From positions 54,500 to 118,499 of the forward strand of contig NZ_CADIKL010000022.1 in NCBI RefSeq assembly GCF_902859945.1: DNA of 64,000 nt, written 5' to 3'. This document shows positions 7,344 through 18,471 of the stretch, piece after piece. The position numbers and the translations under genes were made by a program. Under the pieces are notes generated by a model, which worked only from the letters and a program-made list of their open reading frames with translations, had not been told where the DNA came from and made no database searches. This DNA comes from Paraburkholderia caffeinitolerans. Its GTDB lineage: Bacteria > Pseudomonadota > Gammaproteobacteria > Burkholderiales > Burkholderiaceae. Every line of letters starts with the position of its first letter. The stretch's first letter is position 1.

Positions 7344-8588
7344 ATGCCGCCTTCCGCTTCCGACCGCAAAGCTGAGAGCAATACAGCAACCTGGGCGCTG
7401 GCTTTCGGCCAACTGGTAGCGTGGGGCGCGGTCTATTACGCGTTTTCGCTCTTTGTGGTGCCGATGGAACAGGAACTGGGATGGAGCCGGGCATCGACGA
7501 ATGCAGCGCTCTCATGCGGCCTGCTGGTCTCTGGTCTGGCCGCGTATCCGGTCGGCAAGTGGATCGATCACGGGCATGGTCGCATGGTGTTGACGGCAGG
7601 TTCGCTGCTCGCCTCGATCATGCTGGTTCTCTGGTCGCAGGCGGCGAGCCTCGCGACCCTCTTTGCGGCCTGGGTCGGGCTTGGCGTGTCCATGGCAGCC
7701 ACGCTCTACGATCCGGTGTTCGCGATTCTGACCCGGGATTATCCCCGCAGCTTCCGCACGAAAATCACGCTGGTGACGCTCGTTGCGGGCTTTGCGAGCA
7801 CAGCATTCATTCCACTCACGCAGGAACTTGTCGATGCGCTTGGCTGGCGCCACGCGCTACTCGCGCTCGCTGGGATCAATGTCTGCGTGTGCCTGCCCAT
7901 TCACTGGCTGGCCCTGCGCAATGATCCGAACGTGGCGGCACCTGCCGTCAACAAGGAGCGGATCAGGGCAGAGAATGAGGCGTCGGTCGCGCGCGCGCTG
8001 CGAACCCCGGTGTTCTGGGCGCTCGCGGTCTGCTTTACCGCCTACTACGCGACCTTCGCTGCCCTGACGTTTCACCTGGTACCCCTGATGGTTGAGCGCC
8101 ACGTGTCGCAGCCCATCATTCTTGCGACGATGGCGGTGATCGGTCCGGCACAGGTTTTGGCCCGTATTCTCTGGTTCACTGTCGGGCGAAACGTGTCGCC
8201 AAAGATCGTTGGCCTGGTCATCACTTCGGCGTTTCCGGCTTCTGTTGTGATTCTTCTGGTCGCTGGAACCTCGCCTGTTGCGCTGATTTTTTTCGCGGTC
8301 ATCTATGGCGGTGCGAATGGCATGATGACGATACTGCGCGGCACTATCGTGCAGGATGCGATGTGGACCGAGGGCTATGGGGCAATCAGCGGGTTGCTCT
8401 CGGCGCCGTCGAACATCGCGAAGGGGATTGCACCGATCTCCGCGGCCCTGATCTGGACGATCGGGCAAAACTACGTGGCGGTCGAGTGGGCTGTGCTACT
8501 CATTTCACTCATTTCCACGGCTGCGTTCGGTTTCGTCGCGTTCTCCGCGCGCCGCCAGAGTCCTACAGCGGCGGCGGCAACAGAATGA
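7344..8588 (+). CDS. MFS transporter of the ars operon (ArsK-like candidate)
   Basis: A 414-residue major facilitator protein with about 12 membrane segments and a cytoplasmic loop near residues 190-215. It starts three bases after arsH. MFS proteins in such operons include ArsJ, which needs a GAPDH partner absent here, and ArsK, which exports trivalent inorganic and organic arsenicals. The lack of a gapdh gene and the presence of arsI/arsH favour an ArsK-like role, but subfamily cannot be fixed by eye. Substrate is inferred from context. Confidence 0.8.
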   Translation: MPPSASDRKAESNTATWALAFGQLVAWGAVYYAFSLFVVPMEQELGWSRASTNAALSCGLLVSGLAAYPVGKWIDHGHGRMVLTAGSLLASIMLVLWSQAASLATLFAAWVGLGVSMAATLYDPVFAILTRDYPRSFRTKITLVTLVAGFASTAFIPLTQELVDALGWRHALLALAGINVCVCLPIHWLALRNDPNVAAPAVNKERIRAENEASVARALRTPVFWALAVCFTAYYATFAALTFHLVPLMVERHVSQPIILATMAVIGPAQVLARILWFTVGRNVSPKIVGLVITSAFPASVVILLVAGTSPVALIFFAVIYGGANGMMTILRGTIVQDAMWTEGYGAISGLLSAPSNIAKGIAPISAALIWTIGQNYVAVEWAVLLISLISTAAFGFVAFSARRQSPTAAAATE

Positions 8589-8641
8589 ACGACTTATTTT
8601 CGTGCTTCGGCGAAGGCTAGCGGCACAACGGGACCCACACC

Positions 8642-9091
8642 ATGCAAGTTCGATCGGCAGCCGCATCCGACCTCTTCGCGATTACTGCATTGCTTGCAGC
8701 CAATGATTTGCCTACGGTCGGCGTCGCGGAGCACTTAACCAATTTCATTGTCGGAGTGGTGCCATCAGGGATCATCGCGTGTGGCGGCGTCGAATATTAC
8801 GCTGAGTTCGCGCTCATTCGCTCGATTGCTATTGCGACGGAAGTCCGTGGTCACGGTCTCGGAAAAGCTATCGTTGCGCGTTTGTTAGCAGAATGCCGCA
8901 CGCGGGCCGTTCAGTCGGTGGTGTTACTGACTACTACGGCTGAACGTTACTTTGCAGGTCAAGGTTTTACGCCCGTAACGCGCCACGAAGTGCCACAGCC
9001 TCTCTTGGCGTCCAGCCAGTTCCAGGGCGTGTGTCCAGCATCTGCGGCCACGATGCTGAGAGCACTCGATGTCGGCGAGGGACCGGTTTGA
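8642..9091 (+). CDS. arsN2: ArsN2-type GNAT N-acetyltransferase
   Basis: A 149-residue GNAT-fold protein. The acetyl-CoA loop is VRGHGLGKAIV (near residues 74-84). The LLTTTAERYFAGQGF segment and the terminal CPASAATML match the ArsN2 subfamily of arsenic-operon acetyltransferases. ArsN1 relatives acetylate phosphinothricin and arsinothricin; the ArsN2 substrate is less certain. It lies 53 bases after the MFS gene and ends the operon, next to phage debris. The family call is good; the substrate is open. Confidence 0.78.
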   Translation: MQVRSAAASDLFAITALLAANDLPTVGVAEHLTNFIVGVVPSGIIACGGVEYYAEFALIRSIAIATEVRGHGLGKAIVARLLAECRTRAVQSVVLLTTTAERYFAGQGFTPVTRHEVPQPLLASSQFQGVCPASAATMLRALDVGEGPV

Positions 9092-9229
9092 GTAATCAGC
9101 GTGTCGTTCTAGAGGTTCATCTTCGCACCCCGAAAAACGCCCTTGCTTGTCCGCGGCGTTCATATACGTGCACATGGGTGGCTCCAGGTGGCGAGCCATC
9201 ATCATAGCCGCGTTGGCGCCGGTCCCAAT

Positions 9230-9358
9230 TATGCTGTCTATCCCCCAGAGCGGCAGCGCAATCGCGCCCCATGCTTTGACTGGCTGCCCGAGATCGTCTG
9301 TGGTCTGGTTGCGCCGCTCGATGCGCACGCGGCGGTTGAGAGTGCCTGCACACATCAC
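9230..9358 (-). pseudogene. Phage head-closure (head-tail adaptor) remnant
   Basis: MCAGTLNRRVRIERRNQTTD, then GQPVKAWG, is the N-terminus of the phage head-closure/head-tail joining family (about 110 residues normally). After about 35 residues the reading frame no longer follows the family. The ATG overlaps the stop of the connector remnant (9355-9358), preserving the phage operon order. Confidence 0.65.
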
Positions 9359-9580
9359 CCCCCTGGAACGATTCGATGCGGCCGCAGTAGCGTCCGAGCG
9401 TTGAACGGCAATTCGGCCGCCTTGCCGACAGTCGAGTCCTCGCGATTCGCGTACAACTCGGCCGTCGTCTCCAGGATCGCCGCCTTGATTGCGCCGTTGA
9501 CGACGATTGGGCTATCGCCGGCGGTGCCGTCCGTTTCGGCAACATCGAACGCACCCTGCGTCTCAAATACCTGCCGGTTT
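9355..9580 (-). pseudogene. Phage head-tail connector (gp6-like) remnant
   Basis: The frame encodes KAAILETTAELYANRED and then AAELPFNARTLLRPHR, the C-terminal half of the HK97 gp6-like connector family, where ELPFAVRALLxPYR is typical. The N-terminal part runs into antisense integrase sequence at about 9590, so the 5' end is lost. Together with the head-closure remnant it shows a siphophage morphogenesis block once lay here. Confidence 0.65.
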
Positions 9581-9597
9581 AGGTACCGACACGCTAG

Positions 9598-10245
9598 CGC
9601 TTCAAGCACAGGGCGTACTACTACGAAGTGCCCATCGGGCTCGAAGCGCAGTGGGACGGCAAGCAACTTTTCCGGCTCGGAAGGTCGCTGCCCGAGTCGT
9701 ACCGCACATGGGCTGATCGGCTGAGCACGCTCGACGACGCGAAGAACATTGGCGAGCTGCTCGACCGCTATGTGCTACAGGTTGTGCCGACGAAGAGCAT
9801 CACCACGCAGGCGCAAAACAGCGTCGCAATTAAGCGCCTGCGCGCCGCGAGATTGAGGTGCTCTCACACCTATATACGAAGGCTGTCGAAAGGGGCTACC
9901 TCGGCCGCCATCCGTTCAAAGGCGAGGTGCGCCTCGACGGCGAGAAGCCGCGCACACGCTACGTAGAAGACTGGGAAATCAGAATGGTCGGATGAACTGC
10001 GCGAAGCGATCTTTATCGCCAAGGCAGCGCGGCCCGTGCAGATCGCATCGTGGCTCTTTTGCACGATGCGCGGCGAATGTTGCTTCGACGAGGACACAGG
10101 GCGCGCCGGCGTGTGGGACACCATGTGGCGCAACTTCATGGGCAAGGTGCGGGAAACGACGAAGGTAAAAGAGCGCTTCACCGCGAACGACCTGCACGCC
10201 AAGTGCGCGAGCGATGCCGAGACGTTGGAGCACGCGCGCGCTGCC
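9598..10245 (+). pseudogene. Degraded tyrosine integrase (remnant 3)
   Basis: Successive frames give YYYEVPIG...LGRSLPESYRTWADR (N-terminal domain), ELLDRYVLQVVPTKSIT (core-binding domain), EIEVLSHLYTKAVERGYLGR with GEKPRTRYVEDWE in a shifted frame, then AARPVQIASWLFCTMRGEC and KVKERFTANDLHAKCASDAE. The stretch between VEDWE and the AARPV segment that would carry the first catalytic Arg is deleted, and the terminal Tyr is missing. There are at least two frameshifts. It converges on the phage remnants to the left and on the symporter gene to the right. Confidence 0.75.
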
Positions 10246-10294
10246 CGCCCGCGGTTGCGATCCAGTCCCCGGCTTACAGCCCAACTCGGGCGAA

Positions 10295-12313
10295 CTAAGG
10301 ATGCCGAATATAATCCACCAGCGCGACCGTATACTCATCCGGCTTCCTGTCCACCAAGCTCACGATAATCGTCGCCAAAAACCCCGCTGGCACGCCAAAC
10401 ACCCCTGAGCTAATCGGCTCGATCCCAAACCAGCGCGCGCCTTCAAACCCCGTAAGCTGCGTAAAAAACGGATACGTCGAGACGATGTAATACACGCACA
10501 CGGCCAGCCCCGCCACCATCCCCGCCACCGCGCCCAGCCGCGTCGTGCGCTTCCAGAACACCCCCAGCACGAGCACCGGAAACAGGCTCGACGCCGCCAG
10601 CGAAAACGCCGCGCCCACCAGAAATAGAATATTGCCCGCATTGAGCGAGGCCACCCACGAAGCAAACAAGGCCACGCCCAGCAGCAGAATTTTCGACATG
10701 GTCACGCGCCGCTGGCTCGACGCGTTCGGGTCCACCATGTGGTAGTAGACATCGTGCGAGAGCACATTCGAGATCGTGAGCAGCAGCCCGTCCGCCGTGG
10801 AAAGCGCCGCCGCCAGCGCGCCGGACGCCACGAGCCCCGACATCACATACGGCAGCCCCGCAATCTCGGGCGCGGCCAGCACGACCATATCCGGCTGCAT
10901 CTGAATATCGCTCCAATGCACGATGCCGTCGCCATTGATATCGGCGATGCCGATCATGGTCGGCTCCATGCGCCGCCACTGCATCACCCAGTGCGGCAAA
11001 TCGGCGAAATGCAGCCCCGTGAGGTGCGAAAGAATTTCGAACTTGATGAGCACCGCCAGCACCGGCACCGTCAAATAAAACAGCGCGACAAAGAACAGCG
11101 TCCACCCCACCGAGCGCCGCGCCGACGCCACCGATGTCGTCGTGTTATAGCGCGTGAGGATGTGCGGCAGGCTCGCCGTGCCAAGTGAAAGGCACAGCAG
11201 TAGCGAGAGGAAATTGCGTTCGTGAATGCGCCGCGCTTCGTCGCTATCGGCGGGAAACGGTTCGTGCATCGGTACGGGCGGCGCGGCGCGCGCGAGCAGG
11301 TCGTCGCGCTGCTGCGTCCACGCTACGCGCGCGGCTTCGGGGTCGCGCGGGAAACGCTCGATCTCGCGCTCGAGCGAATCGATGTCGCGCAGCGGGCCGT
11401 TGTGGCGGCGCATGTTCGCGAGCGCATCGACGAGGCGCGTCTTCTCTTCAGCGTACGACTGCGGCAGCGCATCGAGCCGCGATTGCCACAGCGCGGCGCG
11501 GTGCGCGTACTCTTCGCGCACGTTCGTTTCTGCGCTGGTGTCGCGCACCTCGCGCTCGAGCGTCTCCACGCGCTGCATCACCTTGCCGTAATCGAATTGC
11601 GGCAGCCAGCCCAGGCCATCTCGATGCGCGATCAACGAAACCGGAATCAAGATCGCCGCGATCAGAATGATGTACTGCGCCACCTGGGTCCACGTGACCG
11701 CGCGCATGCCGCCCAGAAATGAGCACACGAGAATGCCGGCGAGCCCGCAAAAAATGCCGATGGCAAAGTCGACGCCGATGAAGCGCACTGCGATCAGCCC
11801 CACGCCCTGGATCTGCGCGACGAGATAAACGAACGAACAGATGAGGGTGGCCAGCACGGCGAGCGCGCGCACGAGGTTGCTGGAGAAGCGCGTGCCGAGG
11901 AAGTCCGCGATGGTGTAGCGCGCGAGCTTGCGCACGTAGGGCGCGAGCAGGAACGCGACGAGGCAGTAGCCGCCCGTCCAGCCCATCAGATAGGCCAGGC
12001 CGTCGTAGCCGCTCGCGTAGAGCGAGCCCGCGAGGCCGATGAACGAGGCCGCCGAGAGCCAGTCGGCGGCCGTCGCCATGCCGTTGAAGAACGACGGCAC
12101 GCGGCGTCCCGCGACGTAGTACTCGACAAGGTCCGAGGTGCGCGAGAGCAGCCCGATCACGGCGTAGACGGCGATCGGCACGAACAGGAACACGTAGCCG
12201 ATCCACATGCCGGGGCCGGTGGCGAGCTCGATGCGCCACATCACGAAGATGAAGCCGAGAAAGCCGAGCGTATAGAGCGCGTAGGAGCGGATCAGCCGGT
12301 GCGCGAGCCTCAT
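10295..12313 (-). CDS. Sodium:solute symporter (VC_2705-type, probable acetate/monocarboxylate uptake)
   Basis: A 672-residue inner-membrane SSS-family transporter with about 13 membrane segments. The family hallmark region is AADWLSAASFIGLAGSLYA near residue 80. A charged, coiled-coil-like insertion of about 130 residues (roughly 215-345) separates two membrane blocks and is characteristic of the VC_2705 subfamily, which pairs with a DUF4212 subunit. An ADINGDGIVHWSDI segment near residue 460 resembles a calcium-binding loop. The ATG overlaps the DUF4212 stop (ATGA), implying obligate co-translation. The neighbouring acs gene suggests acetate or a short-chain acid as substrate. Confidence 0.88.
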   Translation of the reverse strand: MRLAHRLIRSYALYTLGFLGFIFVMWRIELATGPGMWIGYVFLFVPIAVYAVIGLLSRTSDLVEYYVAGRRVPSFFNGMATAADWLSAASFIGLAGSLYASGYDGLAYLMGWTGGYCLVAFLLAPYVRKLARYTIADFLGTRFSSNLVRALAVLATLICSFVYLVAQIQGVGLIAVRFIGVDFAIGIFCGLAGILVCSFLGGMRAVTWTQVAQYIILIAAILIPVSLIAHRDGLGWLPQFDYGKVMQRVETLEREVRDTSAETNVREEYAHRAALWQSRLDALPQSYAEEKTRLVDALANMRRHNGPLRDIDSLEREIERFPRDPEAARVAWTQQRDDLLARAAPPVPMHEPFPADSDEARRIHERNFLSLLLCLSLGTASLPHILTRYNTTTSVASARRSVGWTLFFVALFYLTVPVLAVLIKFEILSHLTGLHFADLPHWVMQWRRMEPTMIGIADINGDGIVHWSDIQMQPDMVVLAAPEIAGLPYVMSGLVASGALAAALSTADGLLLTISNVLSHDVYYHMVDPNASSQRRVTMSKILLLGVALFASWVASLNAGNILFLVGAAFSLAASSLFPVLVLGVFWKRTTRLGAVAGMVAGLAVCVYYIVSTYPFFTQLTGFEGARWFGIEPISSGVFGVPAGFLATIIVSLVDRKPDEYTVALVDYIRHP

Positions 12314-12675
12314 CGTTGCTGCGCCTGGCTGGCCTCGCGAATGGCCGTGTCGGCTTCGCGCGCGGCCTGCAGTTCGCGGTCGGCGCGCTGCATCAGCACG
12401 ATGTACACGGCCACGAGCACGATATAGACGAGGATCGCCCCTTGCGCGCCGATATAGAACGGCAGGCTGAAGCCGGCGAAGCGCACGCCGGCGAGCGCGC
12501 GCGCGAACAGCGGCACGATGAACGACACCGCGAAACCAATGCTCATGAGCACGGCGATCAGCGCAACGTTGAAGCGCCAGTAGCGACGATGCGCGAGCGC
12601 CATCGCCTCGCTCACCGGCGGCGGCTCGGGCAAGGTATTGAGAGGGTGCTGCGGGGGAGTGTGTGGCGCGGCCAT
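12310..12675 (-). CDS. DUF4212 small subunit of the solute symporter
   Basis: A 121-residue protein with two membrane segments (LIAVLMSIGFAVSFIVPLF and ILVYIVLVAVYIVLM), the arrangement of DUF4212 partners of VC_2705-type symporters. RRYWRFNVAL before the first segment and PFYIGAQGAI before the second are family markers. It lies directly upstream of the symporter with a 4-base overlap. ATG 12675 is preferred over 12690 on length; neither has a clear ribosome site. Confidence 0.88.
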   Translation of the reverse strand: MAAPHTPPQHPLNTLPEPPPVSEAMALAHRRYWRFNVALIAVLMSIGFAVSFIVPLFARALAGVRFAGFSLPFYIGAQGAILVYIVLVAVYIVLMQRADRELQAAREADTAIREASQAQQR

Positions 12676-12789
12676 GCGCTTGTGTAGCAAAAACGCGCAT
12701 GGCCGGCAATCGGGAACATCCGGCCTTGCCGGGACCGGATCGAGTGCCGTAGCACTCGATCCGTCAATCAGGCAACGCTCAAGCGATGC

Positions 12790-14778
<1,989 letters not shown>

Positions 14779-14980
14779 CCCCTTGGTGAAGATGAAACGT
14801 CAAACTCGTAAATGCGTCGCAGGATCTTTGATACCGCCTGCGCGCCGTCTCCTGATGCGGGTCCACGCGCGAACCCATGCACGCAAGATTAAACATGGCA
14901 ACTTACCCGCTACTTACGCGGGCAGCCACGCAATAGCAGTCAGTTAAAGTTAAGCGGGCATTTAGAATGCTAACTGATCT

Positions 14981-15916
14981 GTGCGTCTGGATTCCAGCTT
15001 GAACCGCTATTCCCTTTTCCTCGTCGCCGCCATGCTGCTGGTGGGCAGCAATGTCGGCATCGGCAAAACGATCGTTGCATTTCTGCCGGTTCCGATGTTC
15101 GCGCTGCTGCGCTTCGTCATCGCGCTCGCCGTGCTCTGGCCCCTGCTGCGCGTCTCCCGCATGCGGCGCGTGAAGCGCGGCGAATGGCTCAATCTGTTCC
15201 TTCAGGCCCTCTTCGGTACATTCGGGTTTACGCTGCTGATGCTCGGCGGCGTGCATCGCACGAGCGCGGTGGCCGCCGGTGTCATCACCAGCACGATCCC
15301 TGCCGTGGTCGCGTTGTTCTCGTGGCTGTTCCTGCGCGAGCGCCCCGACGCACGGGCGTTCGCCTCGATCGCGCTCGCCATCGCGGGCATCGCCGTCATC
15401 AGTCTCGCGCATGCGGGCAGCGGCGCGCAAAACGCCGGCTCGTTCGCTGACAACTTCGCGGGCAATCTGATGGTGCTGGGCGCGGTGTGCTGCGAATCGT
15501 TCTACGTGATTCTTTCGCGCCGCCTCACGCAAACGCTCGCGCCGCTCGAAATCTGCGCCTATACCCATCTGTTCGGCTTTTTGCTGATGCTGCCGGTCGG
15601 ACTGCCGAGCGCGGTGTCGTTCGTGCTGTCGTCCGCTCATGCAAGCGTGCCCGCGAGCGTCTGGGCCCTCGTGATCTGGTACGGGCTCTCGGCCAGCGTG
15701 TTCTCGTTCTGCCTCTGGATGATGGGCATCCGCCACGTGCCGGGCAGCGTCGCTGGAGTGTTTTCCGCCGTGCTGCCGGTGGCCGCCGCGCTGTACGGCA
15801 TCGCTTTTCTCGGCGAGCGGCCCACGCCCGCGCACGGCATTGCGCTCGCCTGCGTGATCGGCGGCATCGCGCTCGCGAGCCTCAAGACCCGGCGGCTGCC
15901 GCCCGTGGCGTCGTAA
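14981..15916 (+). CDS. EamA/DMT-family transporter
   Basis: A 311-residue membrane protein with ten hydrophobic segments arranged as two EamA repeats (about residues 10-145 and 160-300). The second repeat carries GSVAGVFSAVLPVAAALYGIAFLGE, a typical DMT signature. It starts with GTG at 14981, the only start upstream of the first membrane helix, and is divergent from acs. The substrate is unknown; related proteins export amino acids or metabolites. Confidence 0.85.
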   Translation: MRLDSSLNRYSLFLVAAMLLVGSNVGIGKTIVAFLPVPMFALLRFVIALAVLWPLLRVSRMRRVKRGEWLNLFLQALFGTFGFTLLMLGGVHRTSAVAAGVITSTIPAVVALFSWLFLRERPDARAFASIALAIAGIAVISLAHAGSGAQNAGSFADNFAGNLMVLGAVCCESFYVILSRRLTQTLAPLEICAYTHLFGFLLMLPVGLPSAVSFVLSSAHASVPASVWALVIWYGLSASVFSFCLWMMGIRHVPGSVAGVFSAVLPVAAALYGIAFLGERPTPAHGIALACVIGGIALASLKTRRLPPVAS

Positions 15917-16040
15917 TTATTTTGTAAAGATGGCCTGTCGGCATCGCGGCGAAGCGGCGTGCCGACGCGTTACAATGACGCCCGCCAGGCCCTCCCGGCC
16001 ACAGGTTTGCGCCCGATTTTTCGCCACTCCAGAAACATCC

Positions 16041-16658
16041 ATGTCCGCTGCACGCCACCAGCCGCCGTCCGCCGCTCGCCCCCGCCGCATGGGCCTGCTG
16101 CCCAGCATCATCTTCATGAGCCGCTGGCTCCAGGTGCCGCTCTATCTCGGGCTGATCGTCGGACAAACCGTCTACTGCGTGCTGTTCGTGAAGGAAGTCT
16201 GGCACCTCGTGAGCCACGCGATGTCGCTCGACGAGACCAGCATCATGCTCGCCGTGCTCGGCCTGATCGACGTGGTGATGATCTCGAACCTGCTCATCAT
16301 GGTGATCGTGGGCGGCTACGAAACCTTCGTTTCGCGCATGGGCCTCGAAGGCCACCCCGACGAGCCCGAATGGCTCGACCATGTGAACGCCGGCGTGCTC
16401 AAGGTGAAGCTCGCGATGGCGCTCATCAGCATTTCGTCGATTCATCTGCTGAAAACTTTCATCAATCCCGACGCGGTGTCCGAGCGCACGGTGATCTGGC
16501 AAGTCGCCATTCACATCGCCTTCCTGCTCTCCGCGCTCGTGATGGCGTGGATCGACCGCATCACCACGCATACGCACCCCGAGCATTACCACGAACTCGC
16601 CGCGCGCCATCCGGTGCCGTCGAGCACCGTGGTGCGCGAGGCAGCAACGTCGGAATAG
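16041..16658 (+). CDS. UPF0114 (YqhA/TIGR00645) membrane protein
   Basis: A 205-residue inner-membrane protein with four membrane segments. The family motif NLLIMVIVGGYETFVSRM spans about residues 88-105, followed by KVKLAMALISISSIHLLKTFI. The ATG at 16041 fits the family length; upstream codons in the same frame add unrelated basic sequence. It precedes fumA by 57 bases and may be co-transcribed. The biochemical function of the family is unknown. Confidence 0.88.
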   Translation: MSAARHQPPSAARPRRMGLLPSIIFMSRWLQVPLYLGLIVGQTVYCVLFVKEVWHLVSHAMSLDETSIMLAVLGLIDVVMISNLLIMVIVGGYETFVSRMGLEGHPDEPEWLDHVNAGVLKVKLAMALISISSIHLLKTFINPDAVSERTVIWQVAIHIAFLLSALVMAWIDRITTHTHPEHYHELAARHPVPSSTVVREAATSE

Positions 16659-16715
16659 CCACCCGGCGCGCCATATAAACGATTCGAAACCCCACTGTCC
16701 CCACAGAAGCCAGCC

Positions 16716-18239
16716 ATGACCGTCATCAAACAGGAAGACCTGATCCAGAGCATTGCGGATTCGCTGCAATACATCAGCTACTACCATCCGCAGGATTACA
16801 TCGAGGCGCTCGGCCGCGCGTACGAGCTCGAAGAGAGCCCGGCCGCGAAGGACGCGATCGCGCAGATCCTCACGAACAGCCGCATGTGCGCCGAAGGCAA
16901 GCGCCCCATTTGCCAAGACACCGGCATCGTCACGATCTTCGTGAAGGTCGGCATGGACGTGCGCTGGGACGGCGCCACGATGGGCGTGACCGACATGATC
17001 AACGAAGGCGTGCGCCGCGGTTACCTGAACCCGGACAACGTGCTGCGCGCGTCGATCGTGAACCCGCCCGAAGGCGGCCGCAAGAACACCAAGGACAACA
17101 CGCCGGCCGTGATCCACTACGAGATCGTGCCGGGCGACAAGGTCGACGTTCAAGTCGCGGCCAAGGGCGGCGGCTCGGAGAACAAGTCGAAGTTCGTGAT
17201 GCTCAACCCGTCCGACTCGATCGTCGACTGGGTGCTCAAGACCGTGCCGACGATGGGCGCGGGCTGGTGCCCGCCGGGCATGCTCGGCATCGGCATTGGC
17301 GGCACCGCTGAAAAGGCGATGCTGATGGCGAAGGAATCGCTGATGGAGTCCATCGACATTCAGGACATCATCAAGCGCGGCCCGAAGGACTGGGTCGAAG
17401 AACTGCGCGTGGAACTGCACGAAAAGGTCAACGCGCTCGGCATCGGCGCGCAGGGTCTGGGCGGCCTCGCCACCGTGCTCGACGTGAAGATCATGGCCAC
17501 GGCCACGCACGCGGCTTCGAAGCCGGTCGCGATGATCCCGAACTGCGCCGCCACGCGCCACGCGCACTTTGTGCTCGACGGCTCGGGCCCGGCCAAGCTC
17601 GAAGCGCCCTCGCTCGACGCATGGCCGAAGGTCAACTGGGAGCCGAACACGGAAACCAGCAAGCGCGTCGACCTGAACACGCTCACGCCCGAAGAAGTCG
17701 CCTCGTGGAAGCCGGGCCAGACGCTGCTGCTCTCGGGCAAGATGCTTACGGGCCGCGACGCCGCGCACAAGCGCATCGCCGACATGCTCGCCAAGGGCGA
17801 GAAGCTGCCGGTGGACTTCAAGAACCGCGTGATCTACTACGTCGGCCCGGTCGATCCGGTGCGCGACGAAGTGGTCGGCCCGGCAGGCCCCACCACCGCC
17901 ACCCGCATGGACAAGTTCACCGAACTGATGCTCTCGCAAACGGGCCTCATCTCGATGGTGGGCAAGGCCGAGCGCGGCCCCGTGGCGATCGAGGCGATCA
18001 AGAAGCACAAGGCCGCTTACCTGATGGCCGTGGGCGGCGCGGCTTACCTCGTCTCGAAAGCGATCCGCGGCTCGAAGGTCCTCGCGTTCGAAGACCTCGG
18101 CATGGAAGCCATTTACGAGTTCGACGTGCAGGACATGCCGGTGACGGTTGCCGTGGATTCGTCGGGCACTTCGGTCCACAAGACCGGCCCCGCCGAATGG
18201 CAAGCGAAGATCGGCAAGATTCCGGTCGCGACGGCTTGA
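16716..18239 (+). CDS. fumA: Fumarate hydratase class I
   Basis: A 507-residue iron-sulphur fumarase that interconverts fumarate and malate in the citric-acid cycle. The three cluster-type cysteines are visible in GKRPICQDTGIV, MGAGWCPPGM and IPNCAATRHAHF. The C-terminal beta domain contains GPTTATRMDKF and GGAAYLVSKAI. Full family length. A strong terminator follows at 18274. Confidence 0.95.
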   Translation: MTVIKQEDLIQSIADSLQYISYYHPQDYIEALGRAYELEESPAAKDAIAQILTNSRMCAEGKRPICQDTGIVTIFVKVGMDVRWDGATMGVTDMINEGVRRGYLNPDNVLRASIVNPPEGGRKNTKDNTPAVIHYEIVPGDKVDVQVAAKGGGSENKSKFVMLNPSDSIVDWVLKTVPTMGAGWCPPGMLGIGIGGTAEKAMLMAKESLMESIDIQDIIKRGPKDWVEELRVELHEKVNALGIGAQGLGGLATVLDVKIMATATHAASKPVAMIPNCAATRHAHFVLDGSGPAKLEAPSLDAWPKVNWEPNTETSKRVDLNTLTPEEVASWKPGQTLLLSGKMLTGRDAAHKRIADMLAKGEKLPVDFKNRVIYYVGPVDPVRDEVVGPAGPTTATRMDKFTELMLSQTGLISMVGKAERGPVAIEAIKKHKAAYLMAVGGAAYLVSKAIRGSKVLAFEDLGMEAIYEFDVQDMPVTVAVDSSGTSVHKTGPAEWQAKIGKIPVATA

Positions 18240-18273
18240 TCCGCACCTGATGCGCGGCTGATTCAGCCGATGC

Positions 18274-18315
18274 AAAAAACCGGGGCCCAGTGAATGAACT
18301 GCGCCCCGGTTTTTT
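18274..18315 (+). terminator. Rho-independent terminator after fumA
   Basis: ACCGGGGC and GCCCCGGT flank a 16-base loop, followed by TTTTT; an A-run on the other side would make it work in both directions. Confidence 0.8.
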
Positions 18316-18471
18316 ATTGAATAACGCGAAAAGGTCTGATTCAAGCTCGATTTCCATGCGGATTCGGCCTTGGCATTTGCGGATCGAGCGTTTATTGTTG
18401 GAAACCCGCGATCGAATTCTGTGGTTGAACCCCGTGGTTGAAAACCGCACGCCCTCAAAGGACGAAACATC

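Noticed and set aside
9117..9566. An intact phage gene on the minus strand in an alternative frame
   Set aside because: The 149-codon translation does not follow any phage family and overlaps the better-supported connector and head-closure remnants.
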